From assembly GCA_021647365.1 (NCBI GenBank), contig JAKIUW010000014.1:1-64000 (forward strand): a stretch of 64,000 bases of DNA. The letters are read 5' to 3'. A model generated the notes under the pieces. That model ran no database searches, was not told where the DNA came from, and saw nothing but the letters and a program-made list of their open reading frames with translations. Source of the stretch: Cocleimonas sp. GTDB taxonomy: Bacteria; Pseudomonadota; Gammaproteobacteria; Thiotrichales; Thiotrichaceae. The position numbers and the translations under genes were made by a program. Shown piece by piece: positions 50,750 through 58,513 of the stretch. Numbering within the stretch: the stretch's first letter is position 1; each line of letters starts with the position of its first letter.

Positions 50750-51544
50750 ATGGGTGGAATAAAATTTAATTTAGAGTTTATCCTTGTTGGCGGATTACTT
50801 TTTTTTGGACTGGTATTACTCTATTACTTTTTTACTCGGAATAAAAAATCAAAAGAAGAGCATGAGTTAGATCCGATATTGTTGGACTATGCAAAGTCAT
50901 TTTTTCCTATTTTATTATTTATCCTCGTTTTACGTTCATTTGTAGCTGAACCATTTAGAATTCCTTCAGGTTCAATGATTCCAACACTTGAAGTGGGGGA
51001 TTTTATACTTGTAAAGAAATACTCTTACGGCTTGCACCTCCCCATTCTAAATAAAAAAATAATGAATACAGGTACACCTGAGCGTGGTGATGTGGTTGTT
51101 TTTAGGTATCCACCTGAACCAGAGATTCATTATATTAAACGATTAATAGGTTTGCCAGGCGATCATATAGAATGGACTAAGGATAAAAAACTAATTATCA
51201 ATGGTAAGGCGGTGAGCTACACTTCAAATGGTACACATAATACGAAGAGTAGTAGTGGTGGTCGTATGATTGTGGTTGATAAGCTTAAAGAAAAACTACC
51301 TAAAGATGATGCGCATGATTTGATTCTCTACAAAGGTACTACGGTTGCAGGTGAATGGGATGTGCCAAAAGGACATTATTTTATGATGGGCGATAACCGT
51401 GATGGCAGTAAAGATAGTCGGTCTTGGGGTTTTGTACCTGAAGATAACTTAGTAGGTAAAGCATCTCTTGTTTGGATGCACTGGAATTGGTATGAAGGTG
51501 GCGATGGTTTTCAAGCTAGCCGAATAGGGACAGCCGTTAATTAG
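50750..51544 (+). CDS. lepB: Signal peptidase I
   Basis: 264-aa inner membrane protease that removes Sec signal peptides. Two membrane segments (about 8-28 and 50-66), catalytic Ser75 (PSGSMIPTL) and Lys130 (HYIKRLIGLPGD), and box E GDNRDGSKDSRSWGFVP. Normal order after lepA with 17 bp between. Confidence 0.96.
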   Translation: MGGIKFNLEFILVGGLLFFGLVLLYYFFTRNKKSKEEHELDPILLDYAKSFFPILLFILVLRSFVAEPFRIPSGSMIPTLEVGDFILVKKYSYGLHLPILNKKIMNTGTPERGDVVVFRYPPEPEIHYIKRLIGLPGDHIEWTKDKKLIINGKAVSYTSNGTHNTKSSSGGRMIVVDKLKEKLPKDDAHDLILYKGTTVAGEWDVPKGHYFMMGDNRDGSKDSRSWGFVPEDNLVGKASLVWMHWNWYEGGDGFQASRIGTAVN

Positions 51545-51642
51545 CATCTAATCGCATATTAAAAATATAGATTCAGCTTAGCTTAATTTTCACAATGTAT
51601 AATGCTTGATGCATACTAATAATAAATTAGCTGAGAATAATA

Positions 51643-52146
51643 ATGAAAATAAATAAAAGAAAACAACGTGGTGCAACTCTAGTCAGTTGGTTAATTGTTG
51701 CCGGTTTAGGGGTAATGGCTGCGAGTGCAGTGGTAAAAGTAGCGCCATATTATGTTGAGTTTAATAATGTTAAAGGCATGATGAAAGTTATTGCGGGAAG
51801 CCAAGGTGCTAAAAATGCCAATATGCGTCAGATCAATTCAAAAATTGAAAAGCATTTAAATGTTAATCAACTCTATGCACTTGAGGATGCTTATTACAAT
51901 AGCAAGCCTGGCACACCAGCAAAAACAAAAACTAAGAATCCTTTCTCGCTTAAAAAGCTACGTAAAGGAAAAAACAAACGTGTTTTAACCGTACAATATG
52001 ATGTGCCACAATCTTGGATTGGTAACTTATTTTTCTTGGTTAAATTTAAACATTCAGTTTTATTGGGTGAGCCTGATGTGGTTATTGAAACAAAAATTGA
52101 TAAAAGCTCTGGCGAAAGAAAGAAGAAAAGTCTAAATCTTCGTTAG
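51643..52146 (+). CDS. DUF4845 membrane protein
   Basis: 167-aa protein with a pilin-like N-terminus (RGATLVSWLIVAGLGVMAAS, one membrane segment) and a small external domain containing VKVAPYYVEFNNVKGMM. Members of DUF4845 typically sit between lepB and rnc in gammaproteobacteria, as here. Function unknown. The C-terminus is Lys/Ser-rich. Confidence 0.88.
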   Translation: MKINKRKQRGATLVSWLIVAGLGVMAASAVVKVAPYYVEFNNVKGMMKVIAGSQGAKNANMRQINSKIEKHLNVNQLYALEDAYYNSKPGTPAKTKTKNPFSLKKLRKGKNKRVLTVQYDVPQSWIGNLFFLVKFKHSVLLGEPDVVIETKIDKSSGERKKKSLNLR

Positions 52147-52233
52147 AGTAATTATTTTATAAATTCAATGACTTCTATTTTTCTTTAACTACCGTGTTAA
52201 AATAATTTGTTTAACACGGTAGTTTAGAGGATT

Positions 52234-52932
52234 ATGCAATCATTAAAGCTGACTAAATACTTAGATCAGAATCACATGGGTAGTGATTGCTTTATTCAAG
52301 CACTAACCCATCGTAGTGCGAATGGTAAACATAATGAACGCATGGAGTTTCTGGGTGATAGTGTTCTTGGGTTGATAATTACCAGTGCATTATACAATCA
52401 GCAACCTAATGCATCAGAAGGCTATCTATCTCGCCTTCGTGCATCCCTTGTTAATGAAAATACACTTGCAGAAATCGCCAATGAGTTATCATTAGGTGAT
52501 TTTTTGCGTTTGGGTGCAGGTGAATTAAAAAGTGGTGGCTTTCGACGTAAGTCTATATTATCCGATACCTTAGAGGCTGTCATTGGCAGTGTCTATCTTG
52601 AAAAAGGAATGGATGCGGCAACTGATTTTGTATTAAAAATATACACCAATCGTTTAGAACAACTCCCTTCTGAAAATGATTTAAAAGATCCCAAAAGCCG
52701 ACTTCAAGAAATATTGCAATCACGCGGTTATGAAATCCCTCAGTACGAGCTAATTAGCACAACAGGTGATGCACATCGTCAAGTTTTTACGGCAGAATGT
52801 GAAATTGAAAAGCTAGATATCAAAACCAAAGGTGTTGCCAGTAGTCGTCGTAAGGCAGAACAGCAATCAGCACAAAATGCTTATGAGGTTGTTAAGGATA
52901 AGTTTATGAACAAGAAAAAGGATAAGCGTTGA
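52234..52932 (+). CDS. rnc: Ribonuclease III
   Basis: 232-aa double-stranded RNA endonuclease for rRNA and mRNA processing. Signature NERMEFLGDSVLGLIIT (catalytic Glu and Asp), second acidic site SDTLEAVIGSVYLE, and a C-terminal dsRNA-binding domain (DPKSRLQEILQSRG to QQSAQNA). The TGA stop shares a base with the era ATG. A 88-bp gap with an ACCGTGTTAAA/TTTAACACGGT stem (about 52191-52222) precedes it; such hairpins can be targets for RNase III autoregulation (inference). Confidence 0.96.
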   Translation: MQSLKLTKYLDQNHMGSDCFIQALTHRSANGKHNERMEFLGDSVLGLIITSALYNQQPNASEGYLSRLRASLVNENTLAEIANELSLGDFLRLGAGELKSGGFRRKSILSDTLEAVIGSVYLEKGMDAATDFVLKIYTNRLEQLPSENDLKDPKSRLQEILQSRGYEIPQYELISTTGDAHRQVFTAECEIEKLDIKTKGVASSRRKAEQQSAQNAYEVVKDKFMNKKKDKR

Positions 52933-53885
52933 TGGGTCTAAAGATGAGTAAAAAAATGAGTAAAAAAATGAGTAAACAATGTGGCACAGTTTCAATTATT
53001 GGTCGTCCCAATGTGGGGAAATCAACATTATTGAATCACCTTGTAGGTTATAAGCTTTCTGCTATCGCAAATAAACCTCAAACTACGCGCACCAATATTC
53101 GTGGCATTGTTACAGAGCTGGATAAGAAAACAGACTCAGGTTATCAGCTAATATTTACAGATACTCCTGGTATTCATCTAAACTCTAAAAATCTATTAAA
53201 CCGAACACTTAATAGTGAAGCCGTTGCGGCGGTAGAAGATGTCGATGCTATTATCATGATTGTTGAAGCCCTTAAATGGACGGATGAAGATGATTTTGTG
53301 CTGAGTCGTTTAGAGCACACAAAGAAACCTGTGATACTGCTACTTAATAAAGTGGATCGTATTCAAGAAAAGGATCGTCTGTTTCCATATTTACAAAAAG
53401 TAGGGAAGAAACGAGAGTTTACAGAAATTATTCCAATATCAGCATCAAAAGGAATCAATACCGATATTCTCATTGAGTCACTATTAAAGGTTGTGCCAGA
53501 GTCAGAATTTATCTACCCAGAAGATCATATTACCGATAAGTCGGTACGCTTTATTTGTGGTGAGTTGATTCGCGAACAGCTTGTTTTAAATCTTCATGAA
53601 GAATTGCCATACACGACAGCTGTTGAAATAGAAGTTTTTGAAGAAACAGACAAATTAGTGACGATTGAAGTCGTTATTTGGACAGACCGCAAAAATCAAA
53701 AAGGCATTATTATCGGCAAAAAAGGTGAAACCTTAAAGCGAATAGGGCAATCAGCTCGCCGTTCTTTAGAAGAATTTTTGATGAAAAAAGTCATGCTCAA
53801 ACAATGGGTGAAAGTGGAGGAGAATTGGCAAAATAATCCGCGCCATTTGAATGAGTTAGGGATTATCTCAAACAGAGAGTTGTAG
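52932..53885 (+). CDS. era: GTPase Era
   Basis: 317-aa GTPase that binds 16S rRNA during 30S assembly. G1 GRPNVGKST, G3 DTPG, G4 NKVD and the C-terminal KH domain (IIGKKGETLKRIGQSARRSL). The N-terminus has an in-frame triplet of the 12-bp repeat ATGAGTAAAAAA (52944-52979), encoding MSKKMSKKMSK and offering four ATG starts (52932, 52944, 52956, 52968). The first has AAAGG about 10 nt upstream and overlaps the rnc stop. Confidence 0.94.
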   Translation: MGLKMSKKMSKKMSKQCGTVSIIGRPNVGKSTLLNHLVGYKLSAIANKPQTTRTNIRGIVTELDKKTDSGYQLIFTDTPGIHLNSKNLLNRTLNSEAVAAVEDVDAIIMIVEALKWTDEDDFVLSRLEHTKKPVILLLNKVDRIQEKDRLFPYLQKVGKKREFTEIIPISASKGINTDILIESLLKVVPESEFIYPEDHITDKSVRFICGELIREQLVLNLHEELPYTTAVEIEVFEETDKLVTIEVVIWTDRKNQKGIIIGKKGETLKRIGQSARRSLEEFLMKKVMLKQWVKVEENWQNNPRHLNELGIISNREL

Positions 53886-53886
53886 C

Positions 53887-54579
53887 TTGCAATCATTCGG
53901 CTATATTCTCAATCATCGCCCCTTTCGTGATACCAGTTTATTGGTAGATATTTTCACCGAAGATTACGGTCGTATTTGTTGTGTAGCACGCCCCGCTAAA
54001 AAACGTGGAAAAATCCTAAAAGGCTCGCTTGAGCCGTTTCGTTACTTGAGCCTGCAATGGATAGGTAAAGGTGATGTACAAACACTTACAGAAGCAGATG
54101 AGCGCGGTAGGCATACAATTCCGCCTTCTGAAATGATGATGGGTTTGTATCTTAATGAATTGTTACTGCTGTTAACCCAAAAATATGTAGCACTTCCTGA
54201 GTTGTTCTCTGCTTATAAATATACCCTACATAAACTCAATGATCCTGAAGTTAATAAACAGATTATGATGCAGTTTGAATTGTATTTATTAGCCAGTTTA
54301 GGTTTACCTTTAATAATGCCAACAACACCGCAAACAGATGAAGCAATTTCTGCCAAAATGCGCTATCGTTTCAGCTTAGACGATGGATTAATACTGTCAG
54401 GAGAGTTGCACAACCCTCAATCAAGAAGTATTAATATCGAGGGTGATTTATTGATTGCTTTGCAAGGTATGAAAAGCCTAAATGATGAACACTGGAAGCA
54501 ACTCAGGCAGTTTCTTGATGCGGTATTTTTATTGCTAAGCCCTCGAACTATCAACTCACGTAAATTATTACATCTGTAA
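53887..54579 (+). CDS. recO: DNA repair protein RecO
   Basis: 230-aa protein of the RecFOR pathway that loads RecA on SSB-coated DNA. The N-terminal OB-fold (SFGYILNHRPFRDTSLLVDI, FTEDYGRICCVARPAKKRGK) and a helical C-terminal domain are present. It must start with TTG at 53887, 1 bp past the era stop, as no ATG is available before conserved residues. Cys of the zinc-binding RecO type are absent, as in E. coli. Confidence 0.93.
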   Translation: MQSFGYILNHRPFRDTSLLVDIFTEDYGRICCVARPAKKRGKILKGSLEPFRYLSLQWIGKGDVQTLTEADERGRHTIPPSEMMMGLYLNELLLLLTQKYVALPELFSAYKYTLHKLNDPEVNKQIMMQFELYLLASLGLPLIMPTTPQTDEAISAKMRYRFSLDDGLILSGELHNPQSRSINIEGDLLIALQGMKSLNDEHWKQLRQFLDAVFLLLSPRTINSRKLLHL

Positions 54580-54603
54580 ACATGAAAAATGTAGAGCTTA
54601 AAT

Positions 54604-55353
54604 ATGGAAACTATAGAAGAAAATAGTCCTATCGAACTTGGTGTAAATATTGATCACGTTGCAACATTAAGACAAGCACGCGGAACAGCTTATCCTGATT
54701 TATTAGAAGCTGCTTTTTTAGTAGAAGAAGCAGGCGCGCAAGCAATTACCATCCATCTGCGTGAAGATCGTCGTCATATTCAAGATCAAGATGTTTACGA
54801 TATTCGTAAGCAGTGCAAAGTGAGAATGAATTTAGAGCTGGCAGCAACCACAGAAATGGTCAATATCGCCTGTGATGTTGGTCCAGAAGATGGCTGTATT
54901 GTGCCAGAAAAACGCGAAGAGCTGACCACGGAAGGCGGGCTTGATGTGATTGGACAGTTTGATCGTATTAAAAAATCAACCAAACAGCTAAGCGATGAAG
55001 GCATACGCGTATCGCTTTTTATTGAGCCGAGTATAGAACACATCAAGCGTGTCAATGATATTGGTGCGCCAGTGATTGAGCTTCATACAGGCACTTACGC
55101 CAATGCTAAAGGTGATGAGCAAAAAAGAGAGTTTGATCGCATTGTTGAAGCAACCGAGTTTGCCCATGCACAAGGTATTCATGTGAATGCTGGGCATGGT
55201 TTAGATTATTCCAATACATCCATAGTCGCCGCAATTCCTGAAATGCGCGAACTTAATATCGGACATTCAATAATATCTCGCGCGATTTTTGTCGGCATCA
55301 GTCGAGCAACGCGTCAGATGATTGAGATTATGAATGATGCAAGGAATACCTGA
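54604..55353 (+). CDS. pdxJ: Pyridoxine 5'-phosphate synthase
   Basis: 249-aa TIM barrel enzyme that condenses deoxyxylulose phosphate and aminoacetone phosphate in vitamin B6 synthesis. Motifs LGVNIDHVATLRQARGT, TIHLREDRRHIQD, EPSIEHIKR and VNAGHGLDYSN. Gene order recO-pdxJ-acpS is conserved in gammaproteobacteria. Two bp separate it from acpS. Confidence 0.97.
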   Translation: METIEENSPIELGVNIDHVATLRQARGTAYPDLLEAAFLVEEAGAQAITIHLREDRRHIQDQDVYDIRKQCKVRMNLELAATTEMVNIACDVGPEDGCIVPEKREELTTEGGLDVIGQFDRIKKSTKQLSDEGIRVSLFIEPSIEHIKRVNDIGAPVIELHTGTYANAKGDEQKREFDRIVEATEFAHAQGIHVNAGHGLDYSNTSIVAAIPEMRELNIGHSIISRAIFVGISRATRQMIEIMNDARNT

Positions 55354-55355
55354 AA

Positions 55356-55736
55356 ATGGCAATCATCGGTATAGGTACGGATTTAGTAAAAATATCCCGC
55401 ATAAAACGTATTTTTAAAAAATACCCAAAGGGTTTTTCAGAGCGCATTTTACATAAGAATGAATTGAAAATAATGCGGGATTTAAAAGATCCAAAAACCT
55501 ACATTGCCAAACGCTTCTCTGCTAAAGAGGCGGTTGCAAAAGCATTAGGAACAGGCATCGCGCAGGGAGTTGCTTTTCAAGAAATCGAGATTAGCAATAA
55601 TGATAATGGACAACCACAGTTAACCTTACACGGAAGTACCTTAGAGGTTGCCAATAAGCTTGGTGTGAAAAACAGTTTTATATCATTAAGCGATGAACGT
55701 GAATATGCGATTGCTTATGTAGTATTGGAAGGTTAA
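55356..55736 (+). CDS. acpS: Holo-[acyl-carrier-protein] synthase
   Basis: 126-aa phosphopantetheinyl transferase that activates ACP with coenzyme A. Metal-binding motifs GIGTDLVKISRI and KRFSAKEAVAKALGTGI. Normal length. A single C7 unit lies 23 bp after the stop, before cysM. Confidence 0.96.
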   Translation: MAIIGIGTDLVKISRIKRIFKKYPKGFSERILHKNELKIMRDLKDPKTYIAKRFSAKEAVAKALGTGIAQGVAFQEIEISNNDNGQPQLTLHGSTLEVANKLGVKNSFISLSDEREYAIAYVVLEG

Positions 55737-55759
55737 AACATGTATTTAAGATATTATGA

Positions 55760-55787
55760 AAGCACACCCCCCCACTTTTACATGATG
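55760..55787 (-). repeat. C7 repeat unit, type A (C-strand on plus)
   Basis: AAGCACAC, seven-C run in all, ACTTTTACATGATG, ending 9 bp before the cysM ATG. It occupies the place where the cysM ribosome site would normally be, and none is visible. Confidence 0.92.
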
Positions 55788-55796
55788 ATTGCGTAA

Positions 55797-56693
55797 ATGA
55801 ATTATCCAAGCGTCGAATCCTTAATTGGTAATACACCCCTAGTAAAGTTACAGCGACTAGCGGGAGACACAAGCAATACCATTCTTGTAAAGTTGGAAGG
55901 TGATAACCCCGCAGGCTCGGTAAAAGATCGTGCTGCATTTAGCATGATTTCACGCGCCGAAGAACGTGGTGATATAAAGCCTGGTGATACATTAATCGAA
56001 GCCACTAGCGGCAACACAGGCATTGCACTGGCAATGGTTGCGGCAATGCGTGGTTATAAAATGTTATTGCTGATGCCTGCCTCAATGAGCGAAGAACGTC
56101 GGGCATCGATGAAAGCCTATGGTGCGGAATTAATCCTTGTTTCTAAAGAAGATGGTGGCATGGAAGGTGCGCGTGATTTAGCAATTAAAATGCACGAAGA
56201 TGGTAAAGGTTTGCTATTAAACCAGTTTGCCAATAATGATAATCCTCTCGCACATTATGAAACCACAGGTCCAGAAATCTGGAAAGATACCAACGGTGAA
56301 ATTACCCATTTTGTTAGCGCGATGGGGACGACAGGCACAATCACAGGTACAGGTCGTTTCTTAAAGGAGCAAAGTGATACAGTGCAAATCGTAGGTGTAC
56401 AACCTAAAACAAATGATGAAAATATTCCGGGTATCCGTCGTTGGTCTGCTGAGTACTTGCCCGAAATATTTGATGCATCAGTCATGGATAAAGAGATTGA
56501 TATTACACAAGATGAATCAGAAAATACCATGCACAAACTAGCAACAGAGGAAGGCATTTTTTGTGGAGTTTCATCAGGTGGGGCAGTTGCAGCGGCTTTA
56601 AAACTATCGAAAACAGTAGAAAATGCAACGATCGTGACAATTATCTGCGATCGTGGAGATCGGTATATATCAACGGGCGTTTTTCCTGCATGA
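55797..56693 (+). CDS. cysM: Cysteine synthase B (O-acetylserine sulfhydrylase B)
   Basis: 298-aa PLP enzyme that makes cysteine from O-acetylserine and sulfide or thiosulfate. PLP lysine K43 in NPAGSVKDRAA; TSGNTGIALAMVAA and the C-terminal GVSSGGAVAAAL phosphate loop present. CysM signature is closer than CysK by length (about 300). No Shine-Dalgarno is seen, since a C7 repeat is just upstream. The stop overlaps the next small gene (ATGA). Confidence 0.94.
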   Translation: MNYPSVESLIGNTPLVKLQRLAGDTSNTILVKLEGDNPAGSVKDRAAFSMISRAEERGDIKPGDTLIEATSGNTGIALAMVAAMRGYKMLLLMPASMSEERRASMKAYGAELILVSKEDGGMEGARDLAIKMHEDGKGLLLNQFANNDNPLAHYETTGPEIWKDTNGEITHFVSAMGTTGTITGTGRFLKEQSDTVQIVGVQPKTNDENIPGIRRWSAEYLPEIFDASVMDKEIDITQDESENTMHKLATEEGIFCGVSSGGAVAAALKLSKTVENATIVTIICDRGDRYISTGVFPA

Positions 56694-57097
56694 AGTTTCG
56701 TATTATCTTTCGTATTGTGGTTGTTAGTCTTGCATTGTTACTGTCAGGATATAGTTTTTCTCCAATATTAGAGCTTGTCTACTTCTCTCGTGTGAAATTT
56801 ACACTAATGGACAAGGCAGAAGAAAATAAATACATTTATCTTTGTAAGAAAAAAGAAACAGAAGAAAAAACGCGTGAAAATGCAATTGCAGCTAATGATT
56901 TTTTTGTTGCAGGCTTAGATAAGATTAGTCGCAAGTTTGTAGATAGCATGATGCAGGATGAAGAAAAAGATTCTGATTCAAATGATACGATGACTAAAGC
57001 TATTTTAGGGCTCAATGATGAGTCTGAAAAACTGGCTAAAAATATTGAAAGTAAATTTCAATGTTTAATGATAGACCATATTGATTTAGACGAGTAA
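56690..57097 (+). CDS. Small membrane-anchored or exported protein, unknown
   Basis: 135-aa protein, not recognised. One hydrophobic N-terminal segment (residues 4-25, IIFRIVVVSLALLLSGYSF) and a charged, mostly helical remainder with two Cys (C in YIYLCKKK and in KFQCLMI). It starts by overlapping the cysM stop (ATGA), so it is translationally coupled; the frame's upstream extension lies within cysM and is rejected. Confidence 0.7.
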   Translation: MKFRIIFRIVVVSLALLLSGYSFSPILELVYFSRVKFTLMDKAEENKYIYLCKKKETEEKTRENAIAANDFFVAGLDKISRKFVDSMMQDEEKDSDSNDTMTKAILGLNDESEKLAKNIESKFQCLMIDHIDLDE

Positions 57098-57113
57098 CAG
57101 GGCAGCAACTATT

Positions 57114-57746
57114 ATGCATGATTATCTATTTTTTATTCCAATCGCTATTGCGCTAGGTGTTGGCGTAATCAGCCCCGGTCCTAGCTTTATATTTGTTGCC
57201 CAAACGGCGATGCAAAAGTCACGCGCTCATGGTATTGCGACATCTTTAGGAATGGGTACAGGCGCTTTAATCTATTCTTTAGTGGCAATTATGGGGCTGT
57301 TTGTGGTTCTACAAACAGTACCAACGCTTTATCTAATACTCAAAATTATTGGTGGTTTATATCTGTTTTATATCGCTTATTTAATGTGGAAAAGCGCAAA
57401 TAACCCATTGGAAAAAGCAACACAAGACCAGTCATCTACAAATCAACACGGCAGTTTAGGTAAAGCCTATGTGTTAGGGCTTTTTACACAACTTAGTAAC
57501 CCCAAAACGGCTATCGTCATTGGTGGCATATTTATGGCATTTTTACCTGAGAAAATACCTGATTATTCTATTCCGCTTTTAAGTATGATGGCTTTTATCA
57601 TCGATGCGGGTTGGTATATGATTGTTACTATCGCCTTATCCACTTCAAAAGCACAAAATATTTATACGCGTTTTAAAAAAATCATCAACCGATTTGCAAG
57701 TGGCTTGATGGGATTGCTAGGTCTCAAGCTCATATTTAATCAATAG
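57114..57746 (+). CDS. LysE/RhtB-family amino acid exporter
   Basis: 210-aa membrane protein with six hydrophobic segments. Family motifs GVGVISPGPSFIFVAQTAM near the N-terminus, KIIGGLYLFYIAYLMWK, and GLFTQLSNPKTAIVIGG in the middle. Exports amino acids or homoserine-like compounds; substrate not predictable. Position after cysM is suggestive of cysteine-related export but not proof. Confidence 0.93.
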   Translation: MHDYLFFIPIAIALGVGVISPGPSFIFVAQTAMQKSRAHGIATSLGMGTGALIYSLVAIMGLFVVLQTVPTLYLILKIIGGLYLFYIAYLMWKSANNPLEKATQDQSSTNQHGSLGKAYVLGLFTQLSNPKTAIVIGGIFMAFLPEKIPDYSIPLLSMMAFIIDAGWYMIVTIALSTSKAQNIYTRFKKIINRFASGLMGLLGLKLIFNQ

Positions 57747-57778
57747 CATTCTTAAAGAATAAAGAGGTATTGTTCACA

Positions 57779-58513
57779 TTGAACGTTTTAGTTTTTAAAA
57801 TAGAAACCATTCCCGATATTGAAGGCGGTAAAGCCATCTTTGATTTGCAAGGTTTGGATGATAAAAGTACCGTTAAAGCCATGATGCATATACATCAGCA
57901 GAAAACAGGCTCAGATTTTTTACCGCTTCACCTTCATAAGGTAGTTGCAATATCCGTGTTATACCGAGGCATGGGTGATGATATGGACAATATGGTTACA
58001 GTAAAGTCTTTGGGTGATGAGAAAACTACAGAGACGGAACTATTAAATCTATTCTTTGACGAAATGGATACCCGCAAGCCAGAGGTGGTTTCGTGGAATG
58101 GGGCTAATTTCTATTTGCCCGTCCTACGATACCGCGCATTAAAACACAGTATTACATTGCCGCATCATTGGCGTGAAGACCCTTATTTTTCTGATATAAA
58201 AGGATTGATGGCAGGGAACTTTCCCGATCCTGGGGCGCCGTTGAATCAGCTAGCTAAATTACTCGGTTTTCCAAGTGTTGAGGCAAAGAATACTTGGGAT
58301 GAATATCAGGCAAGAAACTGGAAAGGCATCCAAGATAATTGTGAACTTGATGTACTCAAAAGTTATTTGATTTATTTACGTTACCTATTAATGGATGGGC
58401 AAATGACCCAAGAAGTTTTAGAACAAGAATTTACTTTATTACGTGATGCTTTAGAATCGCAAGCTAATAATAAAGGGCGAAAGCACTTAGGGGATTTCTT
58501 AAAGGCATGGTAG
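57779..58513 (+). CDS. Degenerate PolB-like 3'-5' exonuclease (DEDDy family), probably inactive
   Basis: 244-aa protein related to the predicted PolB-like exonucleases. The family motif I DIET is KIET here (VFKIETIPD), motif II FDLPVL is FYLPVL (WNGANFYLPVLRYRAL), and the segment around motif III is shortened and its YCETD has become NCELD. At least two of the four catalytic acids are thus lost, so nuclease activity is unlikely. The rest is well preserved (DFLPLHLHKVVAISVLYRG). Starts: TTG 57779 (GAGGT 11 nt upstream) preferred to TTG 57770. It overlaps parC by 7 bp. Confidence 0.82.
   Translation: MNVLVFKIETIPDIEGGKAIFDLQGLDDKSTVKAMMHIHQQKTGSDFLPLHLHKVVAISVLYRGMGDDMDNMVTVKSLGDEKTTETELLNLFFDEMDTRKPEVVSWNGANFYLPVLRYRALKHSITLPHHWREDPYFSDIKGLMAGNFPDPGAPLNQLAKLLGFPSVEAKNTWDEYQARNWKGIQDNCELDVLKSYLIYLRYLLMDGQMTQEVLEQEFTLLRDALESQANNKGRKHLGDFLKAW

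Noticed and set aside
56561..56689. Longer form of the small gene after cysM
   Set aside because: The upstream part overlaps cysM in another frame; the ATG at 56690 with ATGA overlap is the natural start.
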